Shown here piece by piece: positions 1 through 6,498 of a stretch of DNA of 14,543 bases (position 1 is the stretch's first letter; each line of letters starts with the position of its first letter). This stretch comes from Chitinophagaceae bacterium (lineage in GTDB: Bacteria > Bacteroidota > Bacteroidia > Chitinophagales > Chitinophagaceae): the NCBI GenBank assembly GCA_003167015.1, contig PMUF01000563.1:1-14543 (forward strand), read 5' to 3'. Under the pieces are notes generated by a model. It saw nothing but the letters and a program-made list of their open reading frames with translations. It was not told the DNA's origin and searched no databases. Both the position numbers and the translations under genes were made by a program.

Positions 1-456
1 GTAATGCCGGATACGTTGGGTATATACCACTCCTGACAGCACTTGTACAAAGCGGGCCAGGAAGATGATAAACCAGATAACGACTACCAGGGAAGCGTGT
101 GTATTGAAATATCGGACCAGGGAATCGATGCCATTGCGGGGCGTGTGGTTTGTTCCGGTGGTGATGACCGGGGTTGTTGCTGTTGTCGTCCATCCGCCGG
201 TTACAGCGGGCAGGTTGCCAGCCACCGGGCCTTCCGGGGCTGCAGGGATATGCAGCTGACGGTAGAAGGTGTAGCCGCTGACGGCGAGAAAAAGGATCAT
301 TCCGCAGCAAAGAAGATTATAACGGAGTGAAGAGCTGGCTTTTTTCGTCAGCACCAGGACTATTCCGGCTACGATAGCGAAGATCAGCCCTTGCCAAAGG
401 GAGTGCAGCAGGGTCCAGCAGATGGCGCGCAGTATGGTATCCGGAATAAAGGTCAT
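1..456 (-). CDS. M56-family (BlaR1/MecR1-like) membrane peptidase, N-terminal part
   Basis: Partial gene: the frame opens at an ATG at 456 and runs without a stop to base 1, giving the first 152 residues. The N-terminus (residues 8-36, with the motif WTLLHSLWQG) is the hydrophobic first helix typical of Bacteroidota M56 peptidases. A second helix lies at about 44-62 and a third at about 121-141, separated by a Thr/Pro-rich loop. The zinc-binding HExxH motif would lie downstream and is not in the window. The gene starts 11 bp after the BlaI-type repressor stop on the same strand, the usual repressor-sensor order. In that family the membrane protein senses an extracellular signal and leads to loss of the repressor by proteolysis. 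The family call rests on the N-terminal motif plus the BlaI neighbour. The ligand is unknown, and beta-lactam sensing should not be assumed. Confidence 0.8.
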   Translation of the reverse strand, partial: MTFIPDTILRAICWTLLHSLWQGLIFAIVAGIVLVLTKKASSSLRYNLLCCGMILFLAVSGYTFYRQLHIPAAPEGPVAGNLPAVTGGWTTTATTPVITTGTNHTPRNGIDSLVRYFNTHASLVVVIWFIIFLARFVQVLSGVVYTQRIRHY

Positions 457-467
457 ATAAAAGTATT

Positions 468-911
468 TTATTGGTCGTCGTCTAATTTATTCAGCAGGTC
501 TTTAATGGTATCCCATTCTTTATTGGTCGTTTTTTCGTTACCCAGCAGTTCAAGCATCAGGTTCTTCACTGATCCGTTGTACATGGCATCGACGAATTTC
601 TTCAGGACTACTCCTTTGGTCTTTTGTTCTTCCAGGGTAGTGCTGTAGATATGTGTCATACTGCTGGCGTCTCTTTGCAACATGCCTTTTTCGTGCATGA
701 TCTGCATGAGTTTGAGGGTAGAGGTATAGCTAAGGGTCTGCCGTTGCTGGTTCAGCTGGTCGTTGACAAAGCGGACGGTGGATGGTCCATGTTTCCACAA
801 TACCTGGAGGATTTCGAGCTGGGCCCGGGTCGGTTCCGGCATCGCCTGCGGCAAGCCTTCGTCGGCCGCGGGGGAGTCGGGCTGTTCCTGGGGGGTATCT
901 TTGCTATTCAT
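468..911 (-). CDS. BlaI/MecI/CopY-family winged-helix repressor
   Basis: This 147-residue protein has the BlaI winged-helix domain at about residues 28-97. It starts with PTRAQLEILQVLWKHGPSTV, continues through the recognition-helix region LSYTSTLKLMQIMHEKGML, and the wing ends near HIYSTTLEEQ. A C-terminal helical dimerisation segment (about 98-145) follows. Family members bind DNA as dimers and repress their own operon and target genes until the partner M56 peptidase is activated; that partner follows 11 bp downstream. The first 27 residues are Pro/Glu/Ala-rich and not part of the fold. A second ATG at 842 (Met24) would give a protein starting as most BlaI proteins do, so the annotated start is uncertain. 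The targets of regulation are not visible here; the operon itself is the most likely one. Confidence 0.92.
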   Translation of the reverse strand: MNSKDTPQEQPDSPAADEGLPQAMPEPTRAQLEILQVLWKHGPSTVRFVNDQLNQQRQTLSYTSTLKLMQIMHEKGMLQRDASSMTHIYSTTLEEQKTKGVVLKKFVDAMYNGSVKNLMLELLGNEKTTNKEWDTIKDLLNKLDDDQ

Positions 912-958
912 GGGTTAAAGATATAATAAATAACGTACGAAAAAGGTTATAGGTTGTA

Positions 959-975
959 GTTAACATTTATTTAAC
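959..975. promoter_or_regulatory. Weak inverted repeat in the blaI-tetR divergent spacer
   Basis: GTTAA (959-963) and TTAAC (971-975) form a 5-bp inverted repeat with a 7-bp spacer, about 50 bp upstream of the BlaI-type start. BlaI-family repressors normally bind dyads in their own promoter, so this is a possible autoregulatory site. It does not contain the TACA/TGTA core known from classic BlaI/MecI operators, it is short and A+T-rich, and it may be chance. No convincing minus-strand promoter box was found beside it. Confidence 0.2.
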
Positions 976-1003
976 GCTTGGGTACAGCGGGAGTTTTAAA
1001 CTA

Positions 1004-1030
1004 TTCGACAAAATTTGTTTATTTGTCGAA
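1004..1030. promoter_or_regulatory. Perfect 9-bp inverted repeat, probable TetR operator
   Basis: TTCGACAAA (1004-1012) and TTTGTCGAA (1022-1030) are exact inverted repeats separated by 9 bp. The site lies 43 bp upstream of the tetR ATG and covers the putative -33 element of its promoter. TetR dimers typically bind such palindromes and repress their own gene by blocking polymerase. The symmetry is seen directly; binding by this TetR is inferred. A copy of the TTCGACA half-site occurs at 1724-1730, before the next gene. Confidence 0.6.
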
Positions 1031-1045
1031 ATCGGATTAGTTTTG
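1014..1045 (+). promoter_or_regulatory. Putative Bacteroidota-type promoter of tetR
   Basis: TTTG at 1014-1017 and TAGTTTTG at 1038-1045 are separated by 20 bp and match the Bacteroidota consensus of a TTTG -33 box and a TAnnTTTG -7 box. Transcription would begin near 1052, leaving about 20 nt before the ATG at 1073. The alternative TTG start at 1043 lies inside the -7 box, which argues against it. The -33 element lies within the inverted repeat 1004-1030, consistent with autorepression. Confidence 0.55.
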
Positions 1046-1072
1046 ACCTTGAAAATTAATGTTCGATACGCG

Positions 1073-1690
1073 ATGTCGGTGGACTCCACGATAAAAGATG
1101 ATTTATTCCAGGAGCAGGTGATCAAGGCTGCGCAACAGCTATTCAGACAATACGGGCTGCAAAAAGTCACGATGGATGATGTGGCGAAGGCTGTTGGTAA
1201 GGGCAGGAGCTCGCTGTATTATTATTACAAGAATAAGATTGAGATTTTTGGGGCTGTGATGGATGTTGAAATCGGCGAAATCCTGGCGGAAATGGCGCGG
1301 GCAGTGGATAAAGCGGTTGGAGTGGAGCAGCAGATCTACGCATTTTGCGTAACCAAGTTAAAGGAAGCGCGGAAGAGGAGGGAATTTTATGCCACGCTGG
1401 AGGCAGCGATGGATGCGGATGAAAGATCCACCTATGCCAAAGCTGAGCATACTATCCGTGCGAAGATGATGGCGCAGGAGGGGGATTTGGTGAGGAAAAT
1501 TTTAACCGGGGGCGTCGAAAAGGGAGAATTACGGCCGTTGGATCCAAAGGAACTGGAGGGGCTGGTCTTCGTGCTACTCAGCAGCATACATGGTTTGAAG
1601 CGGGAGCTGGTGACCGACAATAATCTCAGGCGGATAGAGCCTGCGGTCCATACTTTAGCCAGGATGGTTATTCATGGGCTGGCTACATGA
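1073..1690 (+). CDS. TetR/AcrR-family transcriptional regulator
   Basis: The protein has 205 residues from the ATG at 1073. The TetR N-terminal DNA-binding domain spans about residues 11-57: helix 1 QVIKAAQQLFRQYG, then VTMDDVAKAVGKGRSSLYYYYKNKIEIF, which is the canonical helix-turn-helix with the terminal Tyr/Lys-rich segment. The rest (about 60-205) is an all-helical ligand-binding and dimerisation domain of normal length and variable sequence, so the ligand cannot be read. An in-frame TTG at 1043 would add 10 residues, but it falls inside the putative -7 box, so the ATG is preferred. The palindrome at 1004-1030 is the likely self-operator. The two genes that follow on the same strand (1776-2656) are the most likely targets, since a related half-site precedes them. 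Confidence 0.93.
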   Translation: MSVDSTIKDDLFQEQVIKAAQQLFRQYGLQKVTMDDVAKAVGKGRSSLYYYYKNKIEIFGAVMDVEIGEILAEMARAVDKAVGVEQQIYAFCVTKLKEARKRREFYATLEAAMDADERSTYAKAEHTIRAKMMAQEGDLVRKILTGGVEKGELRPLDPKELEGLVFVLLSSIHGLKRELVTDNNLRRIEPAVHTLARMVIHGLAT

Positions 1691-1723
1691 AAAATTTTGG
1701 GAGGGAAAAAATTTTAACCTTTT

Positions 1724-1754
1724 TTCGACATAATGACAAATAATGTTGATTTGT
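1724..1754. promoter_or_regulatory. Second candidate TetR site and weak promoter before the 1776 gene
   Basis: TTCGACA at 1724-1730 repeats seven bases of the tetR palindrome arm. It is followed by TGACAAAT (1734-1741) and then ATTTGT (1749-1754), which pairs with ACAAAT (1736-1741) as an inverted repeat with a 7-bp spacer. TAATGTTG (1741-1748) resembles the TAnnTTTG -7 box with one mismatch and lies 27 bp before the ATG. The arrangement resembles a degenerate version of the tetR operator over a promoter. Functional equivalence is inferred, and the symmetry is poorer than at 1004-1030. Confidence 0.35.
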
Positions 1755-1775
1755 TTAAACTAAAACCTCTTTATT

Positions 1776-2084
1776 ATGCAGTGGTATCATTATTTCAGCG
1801 GCTTTTGGGCCGGCGCTTTTCTGGCCAACTTTGTACCTCATTTTGTCAAAGGCGTTTCGGGTGATCCTTTTCCGACGCCTTTTGCGAAACCACCCGGCAA
1901 GGGCTTGTCTTCTCCTATCGTCAATGTATGGTGGGCGTTGCTGAATGCAGTGGTGGGATATTTACTTTTCAGGGTGGGTAAAGTTTCACCTGATGATATT
2001 CTTTCGCTGATCATCTTTTTTGCGGGGGTTACGGCCCTGAGCCTGCTGTGTGCCAAAAATTTTGTAAACAAGGATAAAATTTAA
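1776..2084 (+). CDS. Small conserved integral membrane protein of unknown function
   Basis: This 102-residue protein has three likely membrane helices at about residues 6-22, 47-66 and 73-92. A conserved-looking cytoplasmic or periplasmic loop between the first two reads NFVPHFVKGVSGDPFPTPF followed by KPPGKGLSSPIVNVWW. It is rich in Pro, Gly and Phe and resembles small uncharacterised membrane proteins found in several phyla. I do not recognise a characterised family, and no catalytic motif is evident. It starts 85 bp after tetR, behind a candidate operator, and its stop is 11 bp from the next start, so it is probably cotranscribed with the isochorismatase-like gene and controlled by the TetR protein. 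The coding call is firm on length, helix pattern and spacing; the function is not inferable. Confidence 0.85.
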   Translation: MQWYHYFSGFWAGAFLANFVPHFVKGVSGDPFPTPFAKPPGKGLSSPIVNVWWALLNAVVGYLLFRVGKVSPDDILSLIIFFAGVTALSLLCAKNFVNKDKI

Positions 2085-2095
2085 ACTGTCAAATA

Positions 2096-2656
2096 ATGGA
2101 ACAAGTCAAGTCAAACACAGCTCTTCTTGTCATGGATGTTCAGGCCGGAATCGTCGGCATGCTGCCGGACGGTCAATCACTTCTCGCTTCAACTGCCAAG
2201 GCTATTGCTCACGCCCGGGCAAAGAAAATTCCGGTTATTTATGTAGTAGTCGGCTTCAGGCAGGGTGCACCGGAGATTAGCATGAATAACAAAGGTTTTT
2301 CGGCTTTTAAGGAAAGGTTAGCCGGTGTGAACATGGATGATTTCATGAAGGTTCATCCGGATGTGGCCCCTGCAGCCGGCGAAGTGACCGTCATCAAACG
2401 GCGGGTTTGCGCTTTTAGTGGCAGCGATCTGCAGGTAGTGCTGAGTGCGTTTGGTATTTCACACCTCGTGCTGACCGGCATTGCCACGAGCGGAGTGGTT
2501 TTATCCACTATACGTGAGGCAGCCGACAAGGATTACCGGTTAACCGTCTTGTCCGACTGTTGCACCGACAGAGATGAGGAAGTGCATCGGGTGCTGACGA
2601 CGAAGGTTTTCCCGCATCAGGCGGATGTGCTGACGGTGGCGGAATGGATAGCGTAA
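2096..2656 (+). CDS. Isochorismatase-fold cysteine-hydrolase-like protein lacking the catalytic Cys
   Basis: The protein has 186 residues with the isochorismatase alpha/beta fold. It opens with TALLVMDVQAGIV, where D14 is the usual catalytic Asp. VTVIKRRVCAFSGSDL carries the usual catalytic Lys (K101). GIATSGVVLSTIREAADKDY is the segment that normally bears the nucleophilic Cys in the pattern GxATxxCVxxT. Here that position is V134, so the Asp-Lys-Cys triad is incomplete. Known Cys-less members such as PhzD and EntB hydrolyse isochorismate-type vinyl ethers by acid catalysis, while Cys-containing members are amidases such as nicotinamidase. This protein is therefore unlikely to be a standard amidase. 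It is probably cotranscribed with the small membrane protein just upstream. The substrate is unknown, and other Cys-less subfamilies share the TSGVVLST sequence, to my recollection. Confidence 0.88.
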   Translation: MEQVKSNTALLVMDVQAGIVGMLPDGQSLLASTAKAIAHARAKKIPVIYVVVGFRQGAPEISMNNKGFSAFKERLAGVNMDDFMKVHPDVAPAAGEVTVIKRRVCAFSGSDLQVVLSAFGISHLVLTGIATSGVVLSTIREAADKDYRLTVLSDCCTDRDEEVHRVLTTKVFPHQADVLTVAEWIA

Positions 2657-2666
2657 CTTCCCGCCA

Positions 2667-3938
2667 TCATTTCAATTGATATTGCAGCAGGGGATCGGCG
2701 CAGGCTACTGATTGTGTGGGGGCCTGCGTCGTTTCTTCCATGGGGAAGAATACCAGCACCGCGCTGAACAGCGCCATCCCAAGGGCGGCTATAGATAGTA
2801 CCGTCAACGGAGTAAAGAATTTGGACAGGTAGCCCCAAAAAGCGCTGGACAGGGCGATCGAGCCCTGGAAGACGGTGACGTTGACGGCCAGGAACCTGCC
2901 TTTCAATTCGTTGGGAGAATGCTGCTGCGCCAGTACGTTCAGCATAGACGTGGCATTGATCCAACCTATGCCTGTCAGCATCATGACGGCATTCAGACAA
3001 TAAAAATTATGGGTAAGGGTGAGCAGGAACAGGCAGGCCGCCACCAGCTCGCAGCTGAAGAATACGATCTTCGATGCGGACAGCCATTTATTGGCCATTC
3101 CATACAGCTGACTACCGATCAGTGCCCCGATGCCGAGGCTGACCCATAGCCAGGTATATTGTCCGCTGTTCTGTCGCCATTCATATTTGGAGAGCTGCGG
3201 CAGGAAGGCGAATACGATGCTGACAAAACCGGTGAAGGATACTGTCCTTATCAGTAAGTGTTTGAAGGCAGGGGAGCGATTGACTGCGCGGAGGCCTTCT
3301 ATCGCGGTGGTGCGGAACCGGAGTGCCGTCGGAGGGGCAGGGTGATTCTTCCATGTATACAGTCCGGTTACCAGGGCGAGAAAGGAGACCGCATTGAACA
3401 GGAAGATCGATTTGACTCCCCACAGGACCAGCATGATACCGCCCAGTGCGGGACCTACTGCCCGGGCCAGGTTGAAATTCACTCCATTGAGCGCAATGGC
3501 GGCCTTCATATTTCCGGGGCTGACTACTTCAGGTGTGATCGCCTGCCATACCGGGGTCGTCAGCGCCGATCCGATGCCGATCAGGAAGGTGAACAGGATA
3601 AGCAGACGGATATCGAGCCAATGAAGCCAGGAGCAGATCGTCAGTACCAGCGTTACGCCAAAAAGAAATACCTGCAGCCCGATCAGGAATTTGCGCCGGT
3701 CGGAATGATCGGAGAAGACGCCTGCCGGATAGCTGAATAATAAAGCCGGTAAGGAGGAGGCGGTCTGAATCAAAGAGATCATCAGCGGAGAGGCAGACAG
3801 GGTAGCGGCCAGCCAGCTGACCCCGACGTTTTGCATCCAGGTGCCGACATTGGAAATAAAGGCGGCGATCCACAGCGTCCTGAACAGCCTTTCGGTAAAG
3901 GGAGCAAAAGTCGACGATGACGGGCCTCGTTGCATCAT
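2667..3938 (-). CDS. MFS transporter, EntS/MFS_3-like exporter
   Basis: The protein has 423 residues from the ATG at 3938 (a second ATG follows at 3935). Hydrophobic segments throughout give about 12 membrane helices. The N-terminal part, RLFRTLWIAAFISNVGTWMQ, and the loop YPAGVFSDHSDRRKFLIG (motif A with an RRK cluster, about residues 70-87) are typical of the MFS_3 group that includes the enterobactin exporter EntS. It probably exports a small molecule by proton antiport across the inner membrane; the substrate is not evident. An open frame continues upstream to 4133, but it overlaps the divergent reductase gene and has no membrane or MFS character, so the later start is chosen. The gene converges with the isochorismatase-like gene (10 bp between stops) and diverges from the reductase (28 bp between starts). 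Confidence 0.9.
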   Translation of the reverse strand: MMQRGPSSSTFAPFTERLFRTLWIAAFISNVGTWMQNVGVSWLAATLSASPLMISLIQTASSLPALLFSYPAGVFSDHSDRRKFLIGLQVFLFGVTLVLTICSWLHWLDIRLLILFTFLIGIGSALTTPVWQAITPEVVSPGNMKAAIALNGVNFNLARAVGPALGGIMLVLWGVKSIFLFNAVSFLALVTGLYTWKNHPAPPTALRFRTTAIEGLRAVNRSPAFKHLLIRTVSFTGFVSIVFAFLPQLSKYEWRQNSGQYTWLWVSLGIGALIGSQLYGMANKWLSASKIVFFSCELVAACLFLLTLTHNFYCLNAVMMLTGIGWINATSMLNVLAQQHSPNELKGRFLAVNVTVFQGSIALSSAFWGYLSKFFTPLTVLSIAALGMALFSAVLVFFPMEETTQAPTQSVACADPLLQYQLK

Positions 3939-3942
3939 ACCT

Positions 3943-3955
3943 ACAATAATATTGT
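3943..3955. promoter_or_regulatory. 13-bp palindrome in the 28-bp divergent spacer
   Basis: ACAATA (3943-3948) and TATTGT (3950-3955) flank a single central base, forming a palindrome in the middle of the spacer between the MFS and reductase starts. On each strand it holds an element one base from the TAnnTTTG -7 box: TAATATTG at 3947-3954 on the plus strand and TATTATTG at 3951-3944 on the minus strand. The symmetry may therefore be two overlapping back-to-back -7 boxes, or an operator controlling both genes. Leaders would be very short or absent in both directions. Confidence 0.4.
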
Positions 3956-3966
3956 ATTTTCGGGAT

Positions 3967-4848
3967 ATGGCACACATCGCAATCATAGGAGTCGGGGCTA
4001 TCGGCGGAGTCACAGCGGCGCTGCTGGCGAAGACCGGACGGCATCGGATCACGTTATGTACGCGGCGACCGCTGGAGCAGCTGACGGTGAAAACATCAGA
4101 TGGCGAAATTGTTGTGAGGGCGGAAAACATCACCGATCCGGCGATGGCCTCTGCTGTCGATTGGGTGCTGGTGGCGACGAAGGTTTACGATTCGAAAGGC
4201 GCGGCTGTGTGGCTTCCGTCACTGCGGGGAAAGGATACGCCTCTTGTCACGTTGCAGAACGGTGTGGAGCAGCGGGAGACTTTCTCCGCCTACGTGAATC
4301 CCGGGCTGATCGTCCCGGTGATCGTCGATGTCCCGGCGGAGCGGCGGGATCATGGTGTCATCTTTCAACGCGGCGCCATGCGGATGCAGATGGAGGATAC
4401 TGTGTTGGGCAGTGCGTTGGCAGGGCTGCTGGAGGGATCGGGAGCGGAGGTCAGCCTGACAGACGACTGGTTGACGGCAGCCTGGCGGAAGTTATGTCTG
4501 AATGCGGCAGGCGCCGTCTGTGCGCTGGTGATGAAGCCGGCCGGCGTGTTGCAGGATAAAGCGCTGGGGAAGGTTGTACTGGATATTGTGGCTGAATGTG
4601 TAGCCGTCGGGAAAGCTGAAGGCGCATTGTTGGATGAAGGCTTCGGTCAGCAGATCCTGGATAGGTTCCGGGCGCAGCCGCCGGATGCTGTCAATTCCAT
4701 CCTGGCGGACCGGCTGGCAGGCCGGCCGATGGAGTTTGACGCCCGGAACGGGGTCATTGTGCGAAAGGGACAGAAGCACGGCATTGCGACGCCGGTCAAT
4801 CAAATGGTTGTCGCGTTGCTGGGCGAGATGGGTCAGGGCGCTGCATGA
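3967..4848 (+). CDS. Ketopantoate reductase (ApbA/PanE) family NADPH-dependent oxidoreductase
   Basis: The protein has 293 residues from the ATG at 3967; a longer in-frame start at 3841 would lie inside the divergent MFS gene. The N-terminal Rossmann domain has the dinucleotide motif GVGAIGG (residues 8-14), then VLVATKVYDS and the LQNGVEQ segment (97-103). The C-terminal helical domain has K175 and N179 in AAWRKLCLNAAG, S244, and E256 in GRPMEFDARNG, corresponding to E. coli PanE K176, N180, S244 and E256. The Asn equivalent to PanE N184 is replaced by Ala (A183). Members reduce 2-keto acids such as ketopantoate for coenzyme A synthesis, but many paralogues have other substrates. No pantothenate genes are adjacent, and the partner is a divergent exporter, so a true PanE role is uncertain. 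Confidence 0.9.
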   Translation: MAHIAIIGVGAIGGVTAALLAKTGRHRITLCTRRPLEQLTVKTSDGEIVVRAENITDPAMASAVDWVLVATKVYDSKGAAVWLPSLRGKDTPLVTLQNGVEQRETFSAYVNPGLIVPVIVDVPAERRDHGVIFQRGAMRMQMEDTVLGSALAGLLEGSGAEVSLTDDWLTAAWRKLCLNAAGAVCALVMKPAGVLQDKALGKVVLDIVAECVAVGKAEGALLDEGFGQQILDRFRAQPPDAVNSILADRLAGRPMEFDARNGVIVRKGQKHGIATPVNQMVVALLGEMGQGAA

Positions 4849-4869
4849 GGCGGATCAGGGCGCTGCCCA

Positions 4870-6432
4870 TTAATGATCGGATACGACGACGGGGGCGTTC
4901 GATTTCGGCGCCGTTCTTTTTTTGAGGATCGTGACGATGACCAGCGGGATGCAGGCTGCATTCAGGATTGCCAGCAACAGAAAGGCATTCATATAGCTCA
5001 TCAGGTAAGTTTGCCTGACGACTGTTGCTTCCAGGGCTCCGATGGCCTGCCGGAAAGCCTGCCAATAAGTAGCGCCATAAGACATAAACCGCGTAACTCC
5101 TGCTTGTATCCTTGCAGCTGTGCCCGGGTCTGTGGAAGTGACGTTAGCGATCAAAGCCGTCCTGTTGGCGGCGGCGCGATGGGCGATAAAAGTATTGATG
5201 AGCGCTATTCCGAAGGAGCCGCCCATCTGGCGCATCATATTGTTGAGGGCTGCACCCTGCGGGATATCGGCAGGCTTCAGTTCGGACACGGCGAGGGCAG
5301 TCAGCGGAACGATGAGTAAAGCCGCTCCTACGCCCCGGAATAACAGGGCAATGAAAAAGTTGGGGCTTCCCGATTCGAGGTTCGAGCCTGACATGAGGTA
5401 CCCGAAAATGGCGGACATGGCGAATCCGCAGATGATGAGGTATTGTGGCCGGAGTCCGCTCTGGAGTATTTTGCCCAGGAATGGGGAGATCATGGCCGCC
5501 ATTAACGTCCCGGGCAGGAGCATGGTGCCGGTCTGAAAGGCGGAATAGCCGATGATACGCTGAGCATACAGTGGGAAGACGAATACGGCGCTGAACAGTC
5601 CGAAGCCCAGCACGAAGGTCATGATAGCCGAAATCGATAGGGTGGTGCTTTTTAAAACCCGCAGGTTGATGACTGGATATTTGACGCGCAGCTCCCACCA
5701 GACGAGTACTGCCAAAAAAACGGAAGCGATGGCTGTCAATACACAGATATAGGTCGCCGAAAACCAGTCATCCGTTTCCCCTCTTTCCAGCACGACCTGC
5801 AATGAGCCTACCCCTACGGCGAGTAAAAAAATCCCGAACCAGTCGATGCGCCGGCCGTCGGTAGAGCGCTTGCTCGGCCGGAGATAAAAGGCAGACAGTA
5901 TGGCCGCCATTATTCCGATAGGGATATTCACATAGAATATCCATTGCCAGGACAGGTTGTCGACGATATAGCCGCCCATGACCGGGCCGATGGAAGGACC
6001 GATAATGATGCCGAGGCTGAATATTCCGCTGGCGGTACCACGTTCTTTAGGAGGGAAGGTTTCAAACAAAATCGCCTGGGAGGTCGATAGCAAGGCGCCG
6101 CCACCGATGCCCTGGATAAAGCGAAATGCTACGAGTTCCCACAGGTTAGTGGAAAATCCGCACATGGCAGAGGCGAGGGTGAACAAGATGATGGAACCTA
6201 TATAATATTGTTTTCGCCCGATCTTTTCCGCCAGGAAGCTGGTCATGGGAATGATGATGACATTGGCGATGGCGTAGGAAGTGATCACCCAGGCGGTATC
6301 TTCGAGGGCAGCGCCCAGGTTGCCGCTCATGGTGTTGATAGAGACGTTGACGATGGTGGTATCGATCAGTTCGATGATCGTTGACGTGATGATCGTGACG
6401 ACAATGATCCATTTTCTAAAACCTGTTTCCAT
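4870..6432 (-). CDS. MFS transporter, DHA2 (EmrB/QacA) drug:H+ antiporter family
   Basis: The protein has 520 residues, the usual length for 14-helix DHA2 transporters. The first helix carries IELIDTTIVNVSIN (20-33, motif D1). LAEKIGRKQYY (67-77) is motif A. GIIIGPSIGPVMGGYI (141-156) is the antiporter motif C, followed by SWQWIFYVNIPIG, a hallmark of EmrB-like proteins. It probably expels hydrophobic drugs or detergents from the inner membrane using the proton gradient. EmrB proteins usually work with an EmrA adaptor and an outer-membrane TolC-like channel; neither is encoded next to it, so partners may be elsewhere or it may act alone. It is divergent from the MerR gene across a 109-bp spacer with two matching dyads, which points to control by that regulator. 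It converges with the reductase gene (21 bp). Confidence 0.93.
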   Translation of the reverse strand: METGFRKWIIVVTIITSTIIELIDTTIVNVSINTMSGNLGAALEDTAWVITSYAIANVIIIPMTSFLAEKIGRKQYYIGSIILFTLASAMCGFSTNLWELVAFRFIQGIGGGALLSTSQAILFETFPPKERGTASGIFSLGIIIGPSIGPVMGGYIVDNLSWQWIFYVNIPIGIMAAILSAFYLRPSKRSTDGRRIDWFGIFLLAVGVGSLQVVLERGETDDWFSATYICVLTAIASVFLAVLVWWELRVKYPVINLRVLKSTTLSISAIMTFVLGFGLFSAVFVFPLYAQRIIGYSAFQTGTMLLPGTLMAAMISPFLGKILQSGLRPQYLIICGFAMSAIFGYLMSGSNLESGSPNFFIALLFRGVGAALLIVPLTALAVSELKPADIPQGAALNNMMRQMGGSFGIALINTFIAHRAAANRTALIANVTSTDPGTAARIQAGVTRFMSYGATYWQAFRQAIGALEATVVRQTYLMSYMNAFLLLAILNAACIPLVIVTILKKRTAPKSNAPVVVSDH

Positions 6433-6466
6433 TCTATTGCTTCTTAAATTGCTGCGAAATGCTAAT

Positions 6467-6487
6467 CTTTGTAACTTCGTGACAAAG
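6467..6487. promoter_or_regulatory. Dyad 1 in the MFS-merR spacer, probable MerR operator
   Basis: CTTTGTAAC (6467-6475) and GTGACAAAG (6479-6487) pair with one mismatch around a TTC spacer. The site lies 35 bp upstream of the DHA2 transporter start. On the minus strand it contains a TTTG (6486-6483) that could be the -33 box of the transporter promoter, with a weak -7 match (TAGCATTT) 18 bp further on. The core TTTGTAACTT is repeated at 6499-6508. Confidence 0.55.
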
Positions 6488-6498
6488 GTAGGGTGATT

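Noticed and set aside
43..330. Plus-strand open frame opposite the M56 gene
   Set aside because: Composition is Cys/Gly/Asp-rich and non-globular, while the opposite strand encodes a recognisable M56 N-terminus across the same bases.
1043..1072. TTG start adding 10 residues to the TetR protein
   Set aside because: The TTG lies in a consensus -7 promoter box, and the ATG at 1073 precedes the helix-turn-helix at the usual distance.
1691..1720. AAAATTTT repeats after tetR as a terminator
   Set aside because: There is no G+C-rich hairpin stem, only A/T runs, so an intrinsic terminator cannot be supported.
2617..3000. 127-codon open frame on the minus strand
   Set aside because: It spans the end of the MFS gene and the convergent hydrolase-like gene in another frame and has no recognisable features.
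3939..4133. N-terminal extension of the EntS-like MFS protein to an earlier ATG
   Set aside because: The added 65 residues overlap the divergent reductase on the opposite strand and have no MFS or signal character; the ATG at 3938 gives a normal transporter N-terminus.
5144..5698. 184-codon open frame on the minus strand
   Set aside because: It is an out-of-frame shadow within the EmrB-type transporter, with His/Arg/Pro-rich composition and no domain.
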